Assembly (NCBI GenBank): GCA_001724265.1
Contig: MEDY01000060.1
Location: 1-64,000 of the forward strand
Direction: 5' to 3'
From: Rhizaria sp. SCN 62-66
Lineage: Eukaryota; Rhizaria, unplaced
Length of the DNA stretch: 64,000 bases
Part shown: in pieces, positions 34,419 to 44,568 of the stretch
How positions within the stretch are numbered: the first letter of the stretch is position 1
How the letters are laid out: each line of letters starts with the position of its first letter
Made by a program: the position numbers and the translations under genes
The notes under the pieces: generated by a model
Told to the model about the DNA's origin: nothing
The model's database searches: none
Seen by the model: the letters and a program-made list of their open reading frames with translations, nothing else

Positions 34419-35846
34419 ATGGGTTCCTGCGCCTCGTCGGCATCTTCGGGCTCAAATGAGCTCCACGCATCGTCCACTAGCGGCCGCCGCTCCGTGTACC
34501 GGACCTCGGGTGCCTCCTCAAAGACACCCGCAGCGCCCAGCTGCGCACCCGCCCCTGAGATCCACAAGGAGATGATCAACGCTCTTTGCGCGACCTCAAC
34601 CCCGGGCACTGTGGTGACTGGCAGCGACGATGGCTCACTTGCGCTCTACGATGCCGCATTAGGCCGCGTGCTACACCGCTGGCTGGGCCACTCTAAGCCC
34701 GTCAACGCGCTCGCCTGGTCAGCACGCGGCGAGACCGCGTTTTCAGTCAGTCGCGACCTCACTCTCCGCGCCTGGCGTCGCTCCGCAGGCGCGGGGCCCA
34801 CGGCCACGGTGACGACGCCGCACACGCTGAGCCCGTCCGCGCTAGCTGCCTGCGCGGACGCGACTGTGCTCGCCACTGGCGGCCGCGACTACCGCGTGCT
34901 CGCCTGGGACGTTAATACTCTTACATCCACTTGGGCAGCACCGGAGCTGACGCAGAACGTTGTCACCTGCCTCGCCTGGCTGCCCGGCGCGCCCGCGCTG
35001 CTGCTGCAGGGCTCCGAGGACTGCACGCTGCGGCTCTGGGACGTGCGCACGCGCACCCGTACTCCTGCCGTTGCGTTCCCGCGCGCCGCACACTTCGCAC
35101 TCGCGTGTGCTGCTTTCGACGCCGCGCCGGGGCTTATTGCTTCAGCTGGCAACGGGTTCTGCGGCGACGGCTGCGCCACTACGCTCTGGGACGCGCGTGT
35201 GCCGCGAGCTCTGGCCACGATCGCACCCTTCAGCGACAACGTCGGCTACGAAAACGACAATGATAGCGGCGACTGCAACAACAACGGTAATGGCGATATC
35301 ACTGATAACGGCGGTTCTACAGCGGGCGAGTGGGGCGAGCCGCAGTGGCGTGACGCCGCCGCGCACCACGAAGCCGTGAGCGCGTGCGCTTTCCTCCCCG
35401 GCGGCGACAACACCGCATCGGCCTCCGGAGCCTCTGCATCTGCAGCGGGCTCTCCGCTGTATCCGCGTCTCGCGACTGCGGGGCGTGACGGCGAGCTCGT
35501 TTGGGGACTTCCGCTGCGGAGTACCGCCCTGCAGACCTCTGCGGGCGGCGGTGGTGGTGGTGTAACTTGGGCCCCTGCGCCCGGTGCCCGGCCGCGCGTG
35601 CAGCGGCTGCCGACCAGCGGCGGCGTCGGCGGCCGCGGCGCGACGGCCGTGGCCGCGCACTGGGACGCATCGACGGCGCAGGGCACGCTCTTTGTGGGCA
35701 CAGATGACGGACGCGTGGGGGCGTGGCGCTATGGCGCTTGCGCGCGGCGGGCGCGGGGGTACGGCGGGGATGATGACTGGGAGGGGGCGCACCTGACTGC
35801 AGTTCAAATCCCTGTCGGTGAAGCAGTTGTCACTCGCTTTCAATGA
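34419..35846 (+). CDS. WDR31: WDR31-like WD40 protein, N-terminally acylated
   Basis: 475 residues, single exon, TGA stop. The N-terminus MGSCASSASS fits N-myristoylation at Gly2 with palmitoylation at Cys4, and animal WDR31 also starts with a myristoylation motif. WD40 units follow: INALCA...VVTGSDDGSLALYD, VNALAWS...FSVSRDLTLRAW, LAACADATVLATGGRDYRVLAWD, VTCLAWLPG...LQGSEDCTLRLWD. The diagnostic block NGFCGDGCATTLWDARV (about residue 243) corresponds to the NGFGGEGCxxTLWD segment that sets WDR31 apart from generic WD40 proteins. A disordered Asn/Asp/Gly insert splits the next blade. In animals WDR31 acts with ELMOD and RP2 to control IFT and BBSome recruitment at cilia, which fits the nearby IFT genes. 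Confidence 0.82.
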   Translation: MGSCASSASSGSNELHASSTSGRRSVYRTSGASSKTPAAPSCAPAPEIHKEMINALCATSTPGTVVTGSDDGSLALYDAALGRVLHRWLGHSKPVNALAWSARGETAFSVSRDLTLRAWRRSAGAGPTATVTTPHTLSPSALAACADATVLATGGRDYRVLAWDVNTLTSTWAAPELTQNVVTCLAWLPGAPALLLQGSEDCTLRLWDVRTRTRTPAVAFPRAAHFALACAAFDAAPGLIASAGNGFCGDGCATTLWDARVPRALATIAPFSDNVGYENDNDSGDCNNNGNGDITDNGGSTAGEWGEPQWRDAAAHHEAVSACAFLPGGDNTASASGASASAAGSPLYPRLATAGRDGELVWGLPLRSTALQTSAGGGGGGVTWAPAPGARPRVQRLPTSGGVGGRGATAVAAHWDASTAQGTLFVGTDDGRVGAWRYGACARRARGYGGDDDWEGAHLTAVQIPVGEAVVTRFQ

Positions 35847-35943
35847 AACACGAAAGATCAGGATTATTATTGATTGTTATTGAATACTGTATTCTTGAGT
35901 TAAATCCGGTCACTGTCACGTCTGATTTTAAATGCTATTCGAT

Positions 35944-37152
35944 TCATTGCATGTCTGTGTGTTCGTTTTGAACGCGCACATGTGTGAACGACGAGTTGTC
36001 ATGCGCAGGCTCAAGTGCGTGTGTCTCCGCGTTATTAGATCGCTTGATGGAGTGAGCGTACACGTGCGAGTGATTATTAGGCCCGCTAGCTGCACTGAGA
36101 TCAGGCGCTGGCAGCATAAGCAGTCCGAGAAACGGCCCGCTAAGCCCCAGACTTGGCGCCGCGTCCAGCCCCGGCGCCGCGAGCGCTGCCGGCGGCCGCG
36201 GCGGTTGTGACGGAGGCTGCGCCAGATGTATCTGTGGCTGCACCAGCGGTCGCGGCGGCTGTGCGAGCCGCTGCGGTGGCTGTGCCAGCTGTTGCAGTTG
36301 CTGTGCGAGCGATTGCCCTGCCTGTGACGGCTCGCGCGATGTTTCTAGACGCAATGAGGCTGGGTGTGGCAGCGACGCGACTTGTGGCAGCGACGCCAGC
36401 AGCGGCAGCGACGCCGCAGTGAGCGACGGCGGAGCAAACGCGCCCAGTGACGCCAGTGAAGCGACTGTGAGCGACGGTGCGAGGGTGACCGTGAGCACTC
36501 CGTGTGCGTGCGTTCCGCTCTCGCATGACCGAGTACCAGCGCCAGTATGACTGGTGCCGCGACCGTTCGCGTGTGCGTGACTGCTCGTACCGCTGTGAGT
36601 ATAGTCTCCTGTATTGTATTGCATGTCGTCGTTGTCGTTGATGCCGTTATTGATGTTGCTGTTGCAACAAGTGCAGTCGTCGTTTGTGCAGCCGCCGTCT
36701 TCGCAATCGCCACTACCTCTGGAGCCGCCTTGGTCCTTATTGTGTACGTTGTAGCGCCGAGTAGGCTTCAGATCATGCGGGCTCGTCAGCTTAAGCTCGT
36801 GCACCGATGGCTTTGGCGGTTTGACTCTGATTGCATCCGTGCTTACTACGGTGATCATGGGCGCTATGCCCGCCGGCAGCTCAGGTTCTGCAGGGACTTC
36901 GAATGCGTCGCGCGCCGCCCGCGCGTAGGCGAAGGCGCAGGCGGCTGTGGCGACCGTGAGCGCCAAAAGCGCGAGCGGCGACAGCGGCAGCAACGGCCAG
37001 CCTGACCTTGTGCCAGGATACGGCGGGGTTGAACCGACTGCGGAACTTGTCACAAACAGTACGCCGTCATCCGAGTCGTTGATTGACTGGGCGGCGGTCA
37101 GCGTGGCCGTGGCGGCGAAAGTGAGTAGCAGGAGAACGATGCGAATGCACAT
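35944..37152 (-). CDS. Single-pass membrane protein with repeat-rich tail, unrecognised
   Basis: 402 residues, TGA stop. A signal peptide (MCIRIVLLLLTFAATATLTAAQ) leads to a short lumenal stretch with an NDS glycosylation sequon. A transmembrane helix (about 56-78, LALLALTVATAACAFAYA) and a long tail follow. The tail holds an Asn/Asp/His/Thr-rich stretch (about 140-215), then imperfect repeats of ASLP/ASLR type (about 240-270) and LAQPPQR/LAQPPRP type (about 280-310). No enzymatic motif. It converges on WDR31 with only 97 bp between stops. Confidence 0.62.
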   Translation of the reverse strand: MCIRIVLLLLTFAATATLTAAQSINDSDDGVLFVTSSAVGSTPPYPGTRSGWPLLPLSPLALLALTVATAACAFAYARAARDAFEVPAEPELPAGIAPMITVVSTDAIRVKPPKPSVHELKLTSPHDLKPTRRYNVHNKDQGGSRGSGDCEDGGCTNDDCTCCNSNINNGINDNDDMQYNTGDYTHSGTSSHAHANGRGTSHTGAGTRSCESGTHAHGVLTVTLAPSLTVASLASLGAFAPPSLTAASLPLLASLPQVASLPHPASLRLETSREPSQAGQSLAQQLQQLAQPPQRLAQPPRPLVQPQIHLAQPPSQPPRPPAALAAPGLDAAPSLGLSGPFLGLLMLPAPDLSAASGPNNHSHVYAHSIKRSNNAETHALEPAHDNSSFTHVRVQNEHTDMQ

Positions 37153-38093
37153 TGGATCAGACTTAAAGACAAATAGTCGACACGCTGTTTGTCCTGCGTG
37201 TTATGAGAGTAATTGATCGTCAGTGTGCGCTGCAAGAAGATAAAATGCGTGGGCTTGTTAGCATTAGCAAGATCACCTGTTAGTATTTGCAAGACAGTCT
37301 ATGTCCAAGTGGTACGTTAACTTCGCATTGTGGACCTGTGATCCGAAGGTCTCGTTTAGCTCGCGATCGAATGCGGGTCGTCGATCAATTCATCGTTCTG
37401 TTTGGATGTGCGACAGCCATTGGCAAGTACGCTCTAATTTCCTGTTTTGTTGTGCGACTTTCTTTCGGTTTTATTCTTTCTTATATGCAGCACTGAAGTA
37501 TACTGCACTTAAAGTAGTCTCCAATGACACTTCAAGTCGTTCCTTTGTCGTAACTGCTGTTCGTCTACAAAGTACGCACAACGCGTTTCTTTCGAAGGTC
37601 CGGTAATGTACTTTGTTAATTTGTTAACCATTATACTTATTTAAATTGATTTTCTTTCAATACGACTCTATCTTCACCACGAAAGGTGTGATTTTGCATC
37701 AGGTCGATCAAAACACAGGAGGTTCATATAATCAAGATATGTACTGGTGCAAAAATAAACCAATTAATCCTTTCAACTGATGTTGAATGAGTAGATATCC
37801 AACTTTTGTTACGGATTACTACTGTCTTATCTGAGTACAAGTCAAAATGTCTCAATTGGGACAACAACGGCGAAAGTGGCTGACGAAGCGAGTTCGGAAA
37901 CGTTAACTCTATCAAGGGTGCTGGACATGATCTGGTCGTAAACGAGAGATATACTGCTACAATCTCAATTTAATTTTGTATTTAGATGCTATACTCTTAT
38001 TATATGCTGCATGTTATCTATTGCATCTCACATTCATCCTTCTCTTTCTCTTGCTTTCCTCGGTCGTCTTCGCTCAGTCCTGACGAGGTTTGC
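37153..38093. promoter_or_regulatory. Divergent AT-rich spacer
   Basis: 941 bp between divergent starts of the membrane protein gene and the SAYSvFN gene. AT-rich throughout with no convincing coding frame. In the last 110 bp the SAYSvFN frame remains open upstream (from an ATG at 37986), but the composition there is that of untranslated sequence. Confidence 0.4.
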
Positions 38094-38897
38094 ATGGACG
38101 CAATCGATCGCGTCGGCATGGCGGTTGCCCGCCGCTTCCCACCGCGCCCACCTGGCGGTGCGCCCGTGCGCGCGGTGCCCGCAGCCGCCCCCCAGGGTCC
38201 CCTCGGCGCGCCCCCCGGCGACGCTTTGGTGGACCCATTCCACAACAACATTGACGTGCGCGCCGTAGCCGCGACCCTGCTGCGATGGACGCACGCGGTC
38301 TTCTCCTGGCTGCGCGCGCGCCCGCGACTCGTTGTGACGGGCGTTATCTCGCTCACCGGCTGGATTGCGACGATTGCGATTGGTTTCGGCAGCGTGTACG
38401 CGTGTTTCTGGCTCATGTGGCTCATCTTCAACAACCTGGGCGAGCGTAAAGAAGGTGAGATGAGTGCCTACAGCATCTTCAACGCCGGCGGCGAGCGCAT
38501 CACCGGCACGTTTACCGCGGAGGACATCGACGCGCAGTACCGCTATGGCGCTGGCATCACGGCCGCCCGCGCGCCACCCTCCGCTAGCAGTCTCTCCGGC
38601 AACATCATCACTGGTAACGCTGGCACTACGGCGGCGACACGTGCACAGCAGACGGCCGCGCTGGCGGGGCTGCGGCTGAACAAGGACGGCAACAAGCCCT
38701 GTCCCTGCGGCTCAGGCCGCAAGCTCAAGCGCTGCTGCTTCGACGCTGCTGCTGCCGCGCGCGCCGACGCGGACGCTGCTCTGGTGGCGGCGGGCCGCCA
38801 GCAGCTGGGACTGGCGCCCAGCGGCGGCGGCCGCGGCGGCGTGCGCGGGGACAGCGAGGACGACGAGGACGATGGCGAGGAGTACAATGGCGATTGA
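38094..38897 (+). CDS. SAYSvFN-domain protein with C-terminal SEC-C motif
   Basis: 267 residues from ATG 38094 (MDAIDRVG), TGA stop. I chose this start because the sequence turns GC-rich there. Two hydrophobic stretches (about 76-113, VVTGVISLTGWIATIAIGF and VYACFWLMWLIFNN) precede the SAYSvFN box (GEMSAYSIFNAGGERITGTF, about 122-141), the signature of animal SAYSD1. SAYSD1 is an ER protein that recognises stalled, UFMylated ribosomes at the translocon. The C-terminus adds a zinc-binding SEC-C motif (PCPCGSGRKLKRCC, about 200-213) and an acidic tail. Human SAYSD1 lacks a SEC-C motif. In SecA the same motif contacts ribosome and chaperone, so here it may be a ribosome- or client-binding add-on. 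That function is inferred. Confidence 0.82.
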   Translation: MDAIDRVGMAVARRFPPRPPGGAPVRAVPAAAPQGPLGAPPGDALVDPFHNNIDVRAVAATLLRWTHAVFSWLRARPRLVVTGVISLTGWIATIAIGFGSVYACFWLMWLIFNNLGERKEGEMSAYSIFNAGGERITGTFTAEDIDAQYRYGAGITAARAPPSASSLSGNIITGNAGTTAATRAQQTAALAGLRLNKDGNKPCPCGSGRKLKRCCFDAAAAARADADAALVAAGRQQLGLAPSGGGRGGVRGDSEDDEDDGEEYNGD

Positions 38898-38957
38898 GTG
38901 CAGATATGAGCCATAACGAGGTGTTTTTTTTCGCTGGCCAGTGTGAAACGATATATA

Positions 38958-38963
38958 AATAAA
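38958..38963 (+). terminator. AATAAA poly(A) signal candidate
   Basis: AATAAA lies 60 nt past the stop of the SAYSvFN gene in the AT-rich 305-bp convergent spacer (38898-39202), which holds nothing else I can identify. Confidence 0.4.
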
Positions 38964-39202
38964 CAAGGCCAGATCTAAGGCGCATTTCTAGATTTGATTT
39001 GTGTATTCAACTTATTGTTCACATCAATATAATCTACGAATACACTTCTATACCATAACAAAACCACCATCGATGACATCACACTCATATATCCCGCGCG
39101 GTCACCCTAATACAGCCGTTGGTGGTCAGTTCACCTCAAGCCAGCCAGCCAGCTCTCAGTCGCTCGCTCTCGGTCAAGCTTCATTCGATCGCTCAGTGCT
39201 GG

Positions 39203-40936
39203 TCAGTACGCCTTGCGGTGCATGGCGGTGGCAGCCTGCCGGTGCAGCGTGTTGAGCTCCTCCGCAGCCGACAGAGCCTGGTCCTTCAGCCGTCCATAGT
39301 CACTCTCACGGCGGCGCGCGGCAAGCCCTTCCGCGATGCCATGGGAAACCTTGCGCAGCGCTGCAACCTTAGCCTCAAGCGCAGTGAGCGTCTTAAACTG
39401 CGGGTTCGCCTGCAGAAGCCGGTCCGCGGTGTCGAACTCCTGACTCGTCTGCTGCAACGCCACACGGAGGGAATCACGCATGCGGCGCGAGTCAACCGCG
39501 GCGCGCGCAAGCTTGGCCTTGCGTTCAGCGTGCTCGCGCCGCAGCTCATCGGCCGACTTGAACTCGGTCATCGCCTTCTCCATCTCGGCACGCTTGGTCT
39601 TGAGTTCGGCCAGCTCGTCCTCAACCTTGCGGTCAAGCCCCTGGATGCGGGACAGCTCCTCACGGCGCTTGGCGAGCTCCTTCTTGACAACACCGATGGT
39701 CGTCTCAGACTGCTGCTGCGACATCTGCTTGAACGACAGGTCCGCTTTGAGCTCCGCCAGCTTCGCCGCGTCCGTGGGCAGCGACTCCTGCGCCGCGACC
39801 TGGGCCGAGATGTGCCGCAGAAGCGCAAGGATGTTGGCCTGTGAGCGCTCCTTGGTCGCGACTTCAAGCGCCATCGTCTCGGGAAAAGTCGTGATGTAAT
39901 CGCGGATGTGCTTGTCCTTGGCGAAGATCGACTCGTACTTGTGGCTGTTGGCTTGGTAGCTCTGCGCGGACGCAACGTCCTTCTCGCGCCGCTCCACATC
40001 CGCCGCGGCGCGCGCGTTGCTGCGTTCGAGATCCATCGCACGCACTTCCAGGTCCGCGGCCTCCGCCTTGGAGTCCTTCAGCAGCCGCAGCAGACGCGCG
40101 TAAAGCTCCTCACCGGTGGCACCGGACTCGAACTCCTCCTCGAGTTGCGCGCGCGAGCGGGAGAGAGCAGCATGCAAGCGCTGGAGCTGGAGCCCGCGCG
40201 CGTGGATGCGGTATGCTTCGGAGGAAAGATCCTCATGGGCGGCCTGGACGCGTGCCTCGATCTCACCGAGAAGCTGCTCTTTCTTGGCGTTCTCGCGCGC
40301 GTACAACGCATCCTCATCACGCAGGGAAACGTACTCCTGCTGTGCGTCGTCGCCCAGAGAGCCCACGCGCTGCGCAAGGCGGTCGTGGAACTCAGACACG
40401 CGGTCCTCGGTCTCCCGCACCGCTTTCTCGGCCGTGGCAGCACGGAGGAAAACCTCGTCGACTGAGGAACGCTCATGCTCGTTGCGCTGGCGCAGGCGGT
40501 CGCACATATCGCGCAGCTCCGCGGCGTCAATGTTTGTGCGGACCTTATCCAGTGCAAGGTTGAAGTCGGCCAAGTCGCCCTCTTTGTTGCGGATGTCCTT
40601 AAGCATGTTGTCGTACTTGCGAGCAAGCTGGGCTTGGAGAACGTTGTCGGTTTCGATCTTGAGAATCTCATCGCGCATGTTGGTCATCTCGTTGTCGATG
40701 TCCTGCAAGCGCTGACGAAGCTCAAGTGTGTGGTAGGCCTTGTCAGCGACCTGGCGACCGGGACCGACATTCTTGGCCGTCATGCCCTGCAGACCGTGGG
40801 TCATCATGGGACGGTGTTCGATAACGACGTCCGTCTGCAGCGGCGCGTGGGACTGCTCGCCGCCGCGCGCCATCGTGCCCATCGGGCGGCGCAGCGTGCC
40901 CAGGCGTCCGGGGGCCACAGTGCCACCGGAAGACAT
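39203..40936 (-). CDS. IFT74: Intraflagellar transport protein IFT74
   Basis: 577 residues from the ATG at 40936 (MSSGGTVAPGRLG), ending in TGA. The frame stays open upstream to 41203 but becomes AT-rich, so I exclude that part. A basic, Gly/Arg/Pro-rich N-terminus is followed by the family block HRPMMTHGLQGM...GPGRQVADKAYH (about 35-65), matching the segment before the coiled coil in animal and algal IFT74. The rest is continuous coiled coil, close to the human length of 600. IFT74 pairs with IFT81 in the core of IFT-B, and its basic N-terminus helps bind tubulin cargo. The IFT81 gene lies directly upstream on the same strand, 547 bp away. Confidence 0.92.
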   Translation of the reverse strand: MSSGGTVAPGRLGTLRRPMGTMARGGEQSHAPLQTDVVIEHRPMMTHGLQGMTAKNVGPGRQVADKAYHTLELRQRLQDIDNEMTNMRDEILKIETDNVLQAQLARKYDNMLKDIRNKEGDLADFNLALDKVRTNIDAAELRDMCDRLRQRNEHERSSVDEVFLRAATAEKAVRETEDRVSEFHDRLAQRVGSLGDDAQQEYVSLRDEDALYARENAKKEQLLGEIEARVQAAHEDLSSEAYRIHARGLQLQRLHAALSRSRAQLEEEFESGATGEELYARLLRLLKDSKAEAADLEVRAMDLERSNARAAADVERREKDVASAQSYQANSHKYESIFAKDKHIRDYITTFPETMALEVATKERSQANILALLRHISAQVAAQESLPTDAAKLAELKADLSFKQMSQQQSETTIGVVKKELAKRREELSRIQGLDRKVEDELAELKTKRAEMEKAMTEFKSADELRREHAERKAKLARAAVDSRRMRDSLRVALQQTSQEFDTADRLLQANPQFKTLTALEAKVAALRKVSHGIAEGLAARRRESDYGRLKDQALSAAEELNTLHRQAATAMHRKAY

Positions 40937-41483
40937 TCTTGACAGGACGAAACAGACAGAAACTGGACGCGTACGAGGCGGGGAAAGACGAAAAGAGAGG
41001 AGAGGCCTACAAACGGGAGAGGGGAGCAGTAGGAATAGAAATTCGTTTGAGTAATGACCGTCAGTACAATTTCTGCGAATAAATTGAAATAAAAGCGTCA
41101 ATATATTGTTTGTCCGTATTATTGAAGAGTGAGAATATGCCATGTGTAAAGCATGGAGCACGAATGAATCTTGGGCTCTTCTAACCGTTGAGCAGAACCA
41201 CATTTGAATTGTGTTGTGTGGCCTTTGACTGAGGAACAGTCACAGCCAATTACATTTGCTGCTCCATGACTCGGTATACAAAGTCCATGGGTTTCAAACT
41301 TCAATTATGGTGCAATTTATATAGCTTTTGTATTGGTGAATACAGTATGTCTTTTGTAGTGTTCTATTTCGCAGCGTGATACCCTCCAAAGGAGTCGCGC
41401 TCGCCCTTGCATCAGGCCCCCATATCGAGCCGTTACCACCTCAAAGGCGCTCTAAAGTGTTGTTAATCTCACTCTCAAGGCGT
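40937..41483. other. Spacer between IFT81 and IFT74
   Basis: 547 bp AT-rich spacer holding the IFT81 3' flank and IFT74 promoter region. No other feature seen. Confidence 0.45.
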
Positions 41484-43508
41484 TCAGACCCCCGCAATAG
41501 CGCCCGAGGCCTTGGCGACTTCGGCCTGCTTCTTGGCAGACCCGAGCTTCGCGTCCATCAGCGTGCGCAGTTGCGTGAAGATCTTCCTCTGCCCCACATC
41601 ATCCTGATGCGTCGCCACCGCTTCCCGCTGCTCGTCCTGCAGCCGCTTTTGCAGCCGCTGCTCCGTGTCCACCGTCTTTTCCACCATTTCCTTCCACGTC
41701 TTGAACGCCGTCGACAGCCGTCCCTGGTGCGCAAACCCAGCTTCCTGCTTGGCCTGCTCAGCACGCGCGTTGACCACAGACAGCAGCGCGCGGAGTTGCC
41801 GCATTGCGAGCTCGTCGGCAGCCATCTCGGTCTGGTATTTCGCCACTTCGTCCTCGAGAGACGCGCGGTCCGCAGCGAGTTGACCGGCGACAGCGTCGTG
41901 TTGCTTCCGCCGCTTGGTATACTCCGCCTCAACCTCGTCGAAACCCTGGCGGACGTCCTTGAGGTCGCGGATCAGCGGCTGCAACTTGTTGCGCTTGGCT
42001 TTGATGCTCGCCGTGATGGTATCGACCATCTTCGAGATCTGCTCCAGCGTCGCCCCCTTAGCCAGGTTAAGCTCCGCCTGCGCCGCGGACACGCCCTCGA
42101 GCTGTGCCTGTGTCGCCGCGTAGCCCTCCATTCCACGCTCGCGCTCCAGCTCAGCCGTGAGCTCCTCGACCTTCTCGTCGCGCGCCCGCAGCAGCGCCTC
42201 GGTGTTGGTGAGCACCTGGTTCTCCATCTGTGCGCCCCGCAGTTGCGCTTTGAGGTCGCGGTACTCCGCCATACGGCCCTTAATCTCCTCCGAGACGGCA
42301 GCGAGCTCGCTTTCGGTCATGACCTTCTTGCCGTCGGCGGACATCGCCTTGAGCTCAGCGGCCAACCTCGCGAGCTCCTTCCCGTGCTCCGCCTGCTCTT
42401 GCTCCAGCTCGTCCACACGCTCCTGCAGTTTATCACGGCGCGACTCCGCGGTGCCGAGGTGGGAGCGCGCGAGCTGGATCTGCTCACTCGCGCCGGCCAT
42501 ACTCGCATCACGCTGTTGCATCAACGCCTCGACGTGCGCCTGCAGGAGGCCGCACTCGTCCTCGAGCTGCCCCACCAGCTCCGGTGCCAGCGGGGCGGAG
42601 GTCAGTGCGCGGGCCACCTCGCGGAACGCCTTGTCGCGCTCGCGCACTTCACGGTCAAGCGCTTCGCCGCGCGCGCGGAGTTGCGCCGTCTCCTGCCGCT
42701 GCCGCTGCAACACCGTCGCCGGGGCCGCGCGGGCAAGCTCGCCGTCTTCCAGCGCCTTGAGCCGCGCGAGGCCGTGGCGACGCGCGACGACGGCGCGGTC
42801 CAGCCGTGCGCGCTGCTCGCGGAGCTGCCGCGCAAGCGCCGCTTCTTCCTCCTGCTCTTTGCGGAGAGCGTGTGTGGCGTGGAGAACCTCGGCGAAGTCG
42901 ACTCCAGCAAACTCCGGGGAAGTCTCGACGCGTTGGCGCAAGCGGGCAATTTTGGCGTCGAGCTGCTCCGTCTCAGCGTCGAGCTGGCGGATGTCGCGCT
43001 CCAGCTCCAGCGGCGGCGTGTGCGACGCGCGTGCGGTCTCGGCGGCCTTGTGGAGCTCTTTGAACTCGTCCTGGAGAGCTTTGAGGCGTTGGACGAGGGA
43101 AACGATCTGTTCATCGGCAAAGTACTCCTCAGGGATCGCGGCGGGGCGCAGAAAGCGCGAGAGGTATGCGCGCTTCTTGAGGTCGGGCACGCGCGCAAGG
43201 ATCCAGGCGAGCAACGGGTACACGACCGACTTATCAACGCGGAGGAAGGCTTCTGAGAAGGCCTCCAGGTCCTGGGAAGGCTTGTAGCCGAGAGCAACGA
43301 TGAACTCGAGCATACGCGCGCCCATGAGCGCCTGGTCTTCGTCACGGATGTCACGGCGCGCCTGCTTTGAGTCGAGCACGGCGAAAACGTCGTTGACAAC
43401 TTGGAGCAGCTCAGGCCCCTGCTTGGCATCCAGGGTGACCATCGAGAGCCGCATGCTGAACGGCGGCCGGCTCAGGTTCTGCACGATGAACTTGATTTCA
43501 TCGCCCAT
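41484..43508 (-). CDS. IFT81: Intraflagellar transport protein IFT81
   Basis: 674 residues, almost the same as human IFT81 (676), with a TGA stop. The N-terminus (MGDEIKFIVQNLSRPPF through LGYKPSQDLEAF and SVVYPLLAWILARVPDLKKRAYLSRFL, residues 1-125) is the calponin-homology-like domain that binds the globular part of tubulin. The remainder is coiled coil for pairing with IFT74. It acts in IFT-B anterograde trains in the flagellum. Single exon. Adjacent on the same strand to its obligate partner IFT74. Confidence 0.94.
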   Translation of the reverse strand: MGDEIKFIVQNLSRPPFSMRLSMVTLDAKQGPELLQVVNDVFAVLDSKQARRDIRDEDQALMGARMLEFIVALGYKPSQDLEAFSEAFLRVDKSVVYPLLAWILARVPDLKKRAYLSRFLRPAAIPEEYFADEQIVSLVQRLKALQDEFKELHKAAETARASHTPPLELERDIRQLDAETEQLDAKIARLRQRVETSPEFAGVDFAEVLHATHALRKEQEEEAALARQLREQRARLDRAVVARRHGLARLKALEDGELARAAPATVLQRQRQETAQLRARGEALDREVRERDKAFREVARALTSAPLAPELVGQLEDECGLLQAHVEALMQQRDASMAGASEQIQLARSHLGTAESRRDKLQERVDELEQEQAEHGKELARLAAELKAMSADGKKVMTESELAAVSEEIKGRMAEYRDLKAQLRGAQMENQVLTNTEALLRARDEKVEELTAELERERGMEGYAATQAQLEGVSAAQAELNLAKGATLEQISKMVDTITASIKAKRNKLQPLIRDLKDVRQGFDEVEAEYTKRRKQHDAVAGQLAADRASLEDEVAKYQTEMAADELAMRQLRALLSVVNARAEQAKQEAGFAHQGRLSTAFKTWKEMVEKTVDTEQRLQKRLQDEQREAVATHQDDVGQRKIFTQLRTLMDAKLGSAKKQAEVAKASGAIAGV

Positions 43509-43939
43509 GGCTGACCCGACTGGGTAGAAAAGATAAAAACATGGTACAACAAAAAGTCAGCAGTGGTAGGGCGTGAGAATTGCGAGCATGAGAGCGAGCG
43601 AATAGTTAGTAGATTGTTGTTTCCAACGGGTATAAAGCGATGAAGTAATGCAAGGGACAGGTGTCGCCTAGACAGGATTAATGCCAACGTTAATTAAAAT
43701 TTAGATATCTCGTTAGCATGATAAATTGTTGGGCGCACTGAACAGTGTACTGACGGCATGGGTGACGCATATCGAGGGTCAAAATCTTCGCCCATTTGAA
43801 AACCGTTTGAGCTGTGGCTCGAGATGACCGTGAGCAGGCGGGTCAAGTCAGCCCCAATTTTTTGAGCGATATCTTCCGCAGTTTATCGTCAATCGTAACG
43901 TCGAGCTAATATTAGCACTAAAAGGCTTTTAATAACAGA
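43509..43939. promoter_or_regulatory. Divergent spacer upstream of IFT81 and the histone-fold-like gene
   Basis: 431 bp AT-rich region between two divergent start codons; should hold both promoters. No coding signal. Confidence 0.4.
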
Positions 43940-44568
43940 ATGACTTCTCGTGCACCCGCTGCAAAGTCCCGTAAGGCTGAGGTACGCCCTGCTTTTTGAC
44001 CCACTCGACCGAGCCTAATCTGCATCTCCAACCCGACTTTCTGAGTCCCTCTCACCTCTCGAACGCTCATGTTTTCCTTTGTTATTCTATTCACACGCAG
44101 CCTGTTGTCCAGGCTCCTCTGCGTGTGGAGTCGATGGTGCTCGAAAACCGCACTACGGCGGTGCAGCGCTCTCTGGAGCCGACAATGCGTACTTTACTGC
44201 AGCAAATGGGCGACCCGCAGGTTCTCCCCGCCACCACAGCCGCGCTGGCTGACCTCACTGCGGCGTTCATGGCGGACCTGGCGACCGAGTCTGCGCGCGT
44301 CGCCGCCGCCGCGGCCGCCTTCTCGCCTGATGCACCGGCAGGAGCGGCCACCGCGGCCGCTGTCACGAGTACTATCGCAGGCAGCTCTACAACAGCGGCG
44401 GCGGCGGCGGGCGTGGGCGCGGGCGCGGGGGGCTCGGCGGGCAGCGGGGTCGCGCTGAAGCACGTCCGCTACGTGGTACACTCACACCCCGAGATGTCGG
44501 AGCGGTTGGGCGGTATTGCGCTTCACAAGGGCGGCTCCGAGCGTGACCGCAAGGACCGGGATCAGTGA
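43940..44568 (+). CDS. Small basic protein, possible TAF13/SPT3-type histone fold
   Basis: Two exons, 43940-43981 (MTSRAPAAKSRKAE) and 44101-44568, joined in phase 0 across a 119-nt intron (GTACGC...CGCAG), give 169 residues with a TGA stop. The helical part RTLLQQMGDPQVLP...LADLTAAFMADLATES and, after an Ala/Gly/Ser insert, VALKHVRYVVHSHPEMSERL resemble the second and third helices of a TAF13/SPT3 histone fold (compare the family pattern VxxEDIxFLIRKDPxKxxRV). If correct, it would belong to TFIID or SAGA. The similarity is weak, and another histone-fold protein is possible. The intron is in the first 15 codons, as in several neighbours. Confidence 0.55.
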
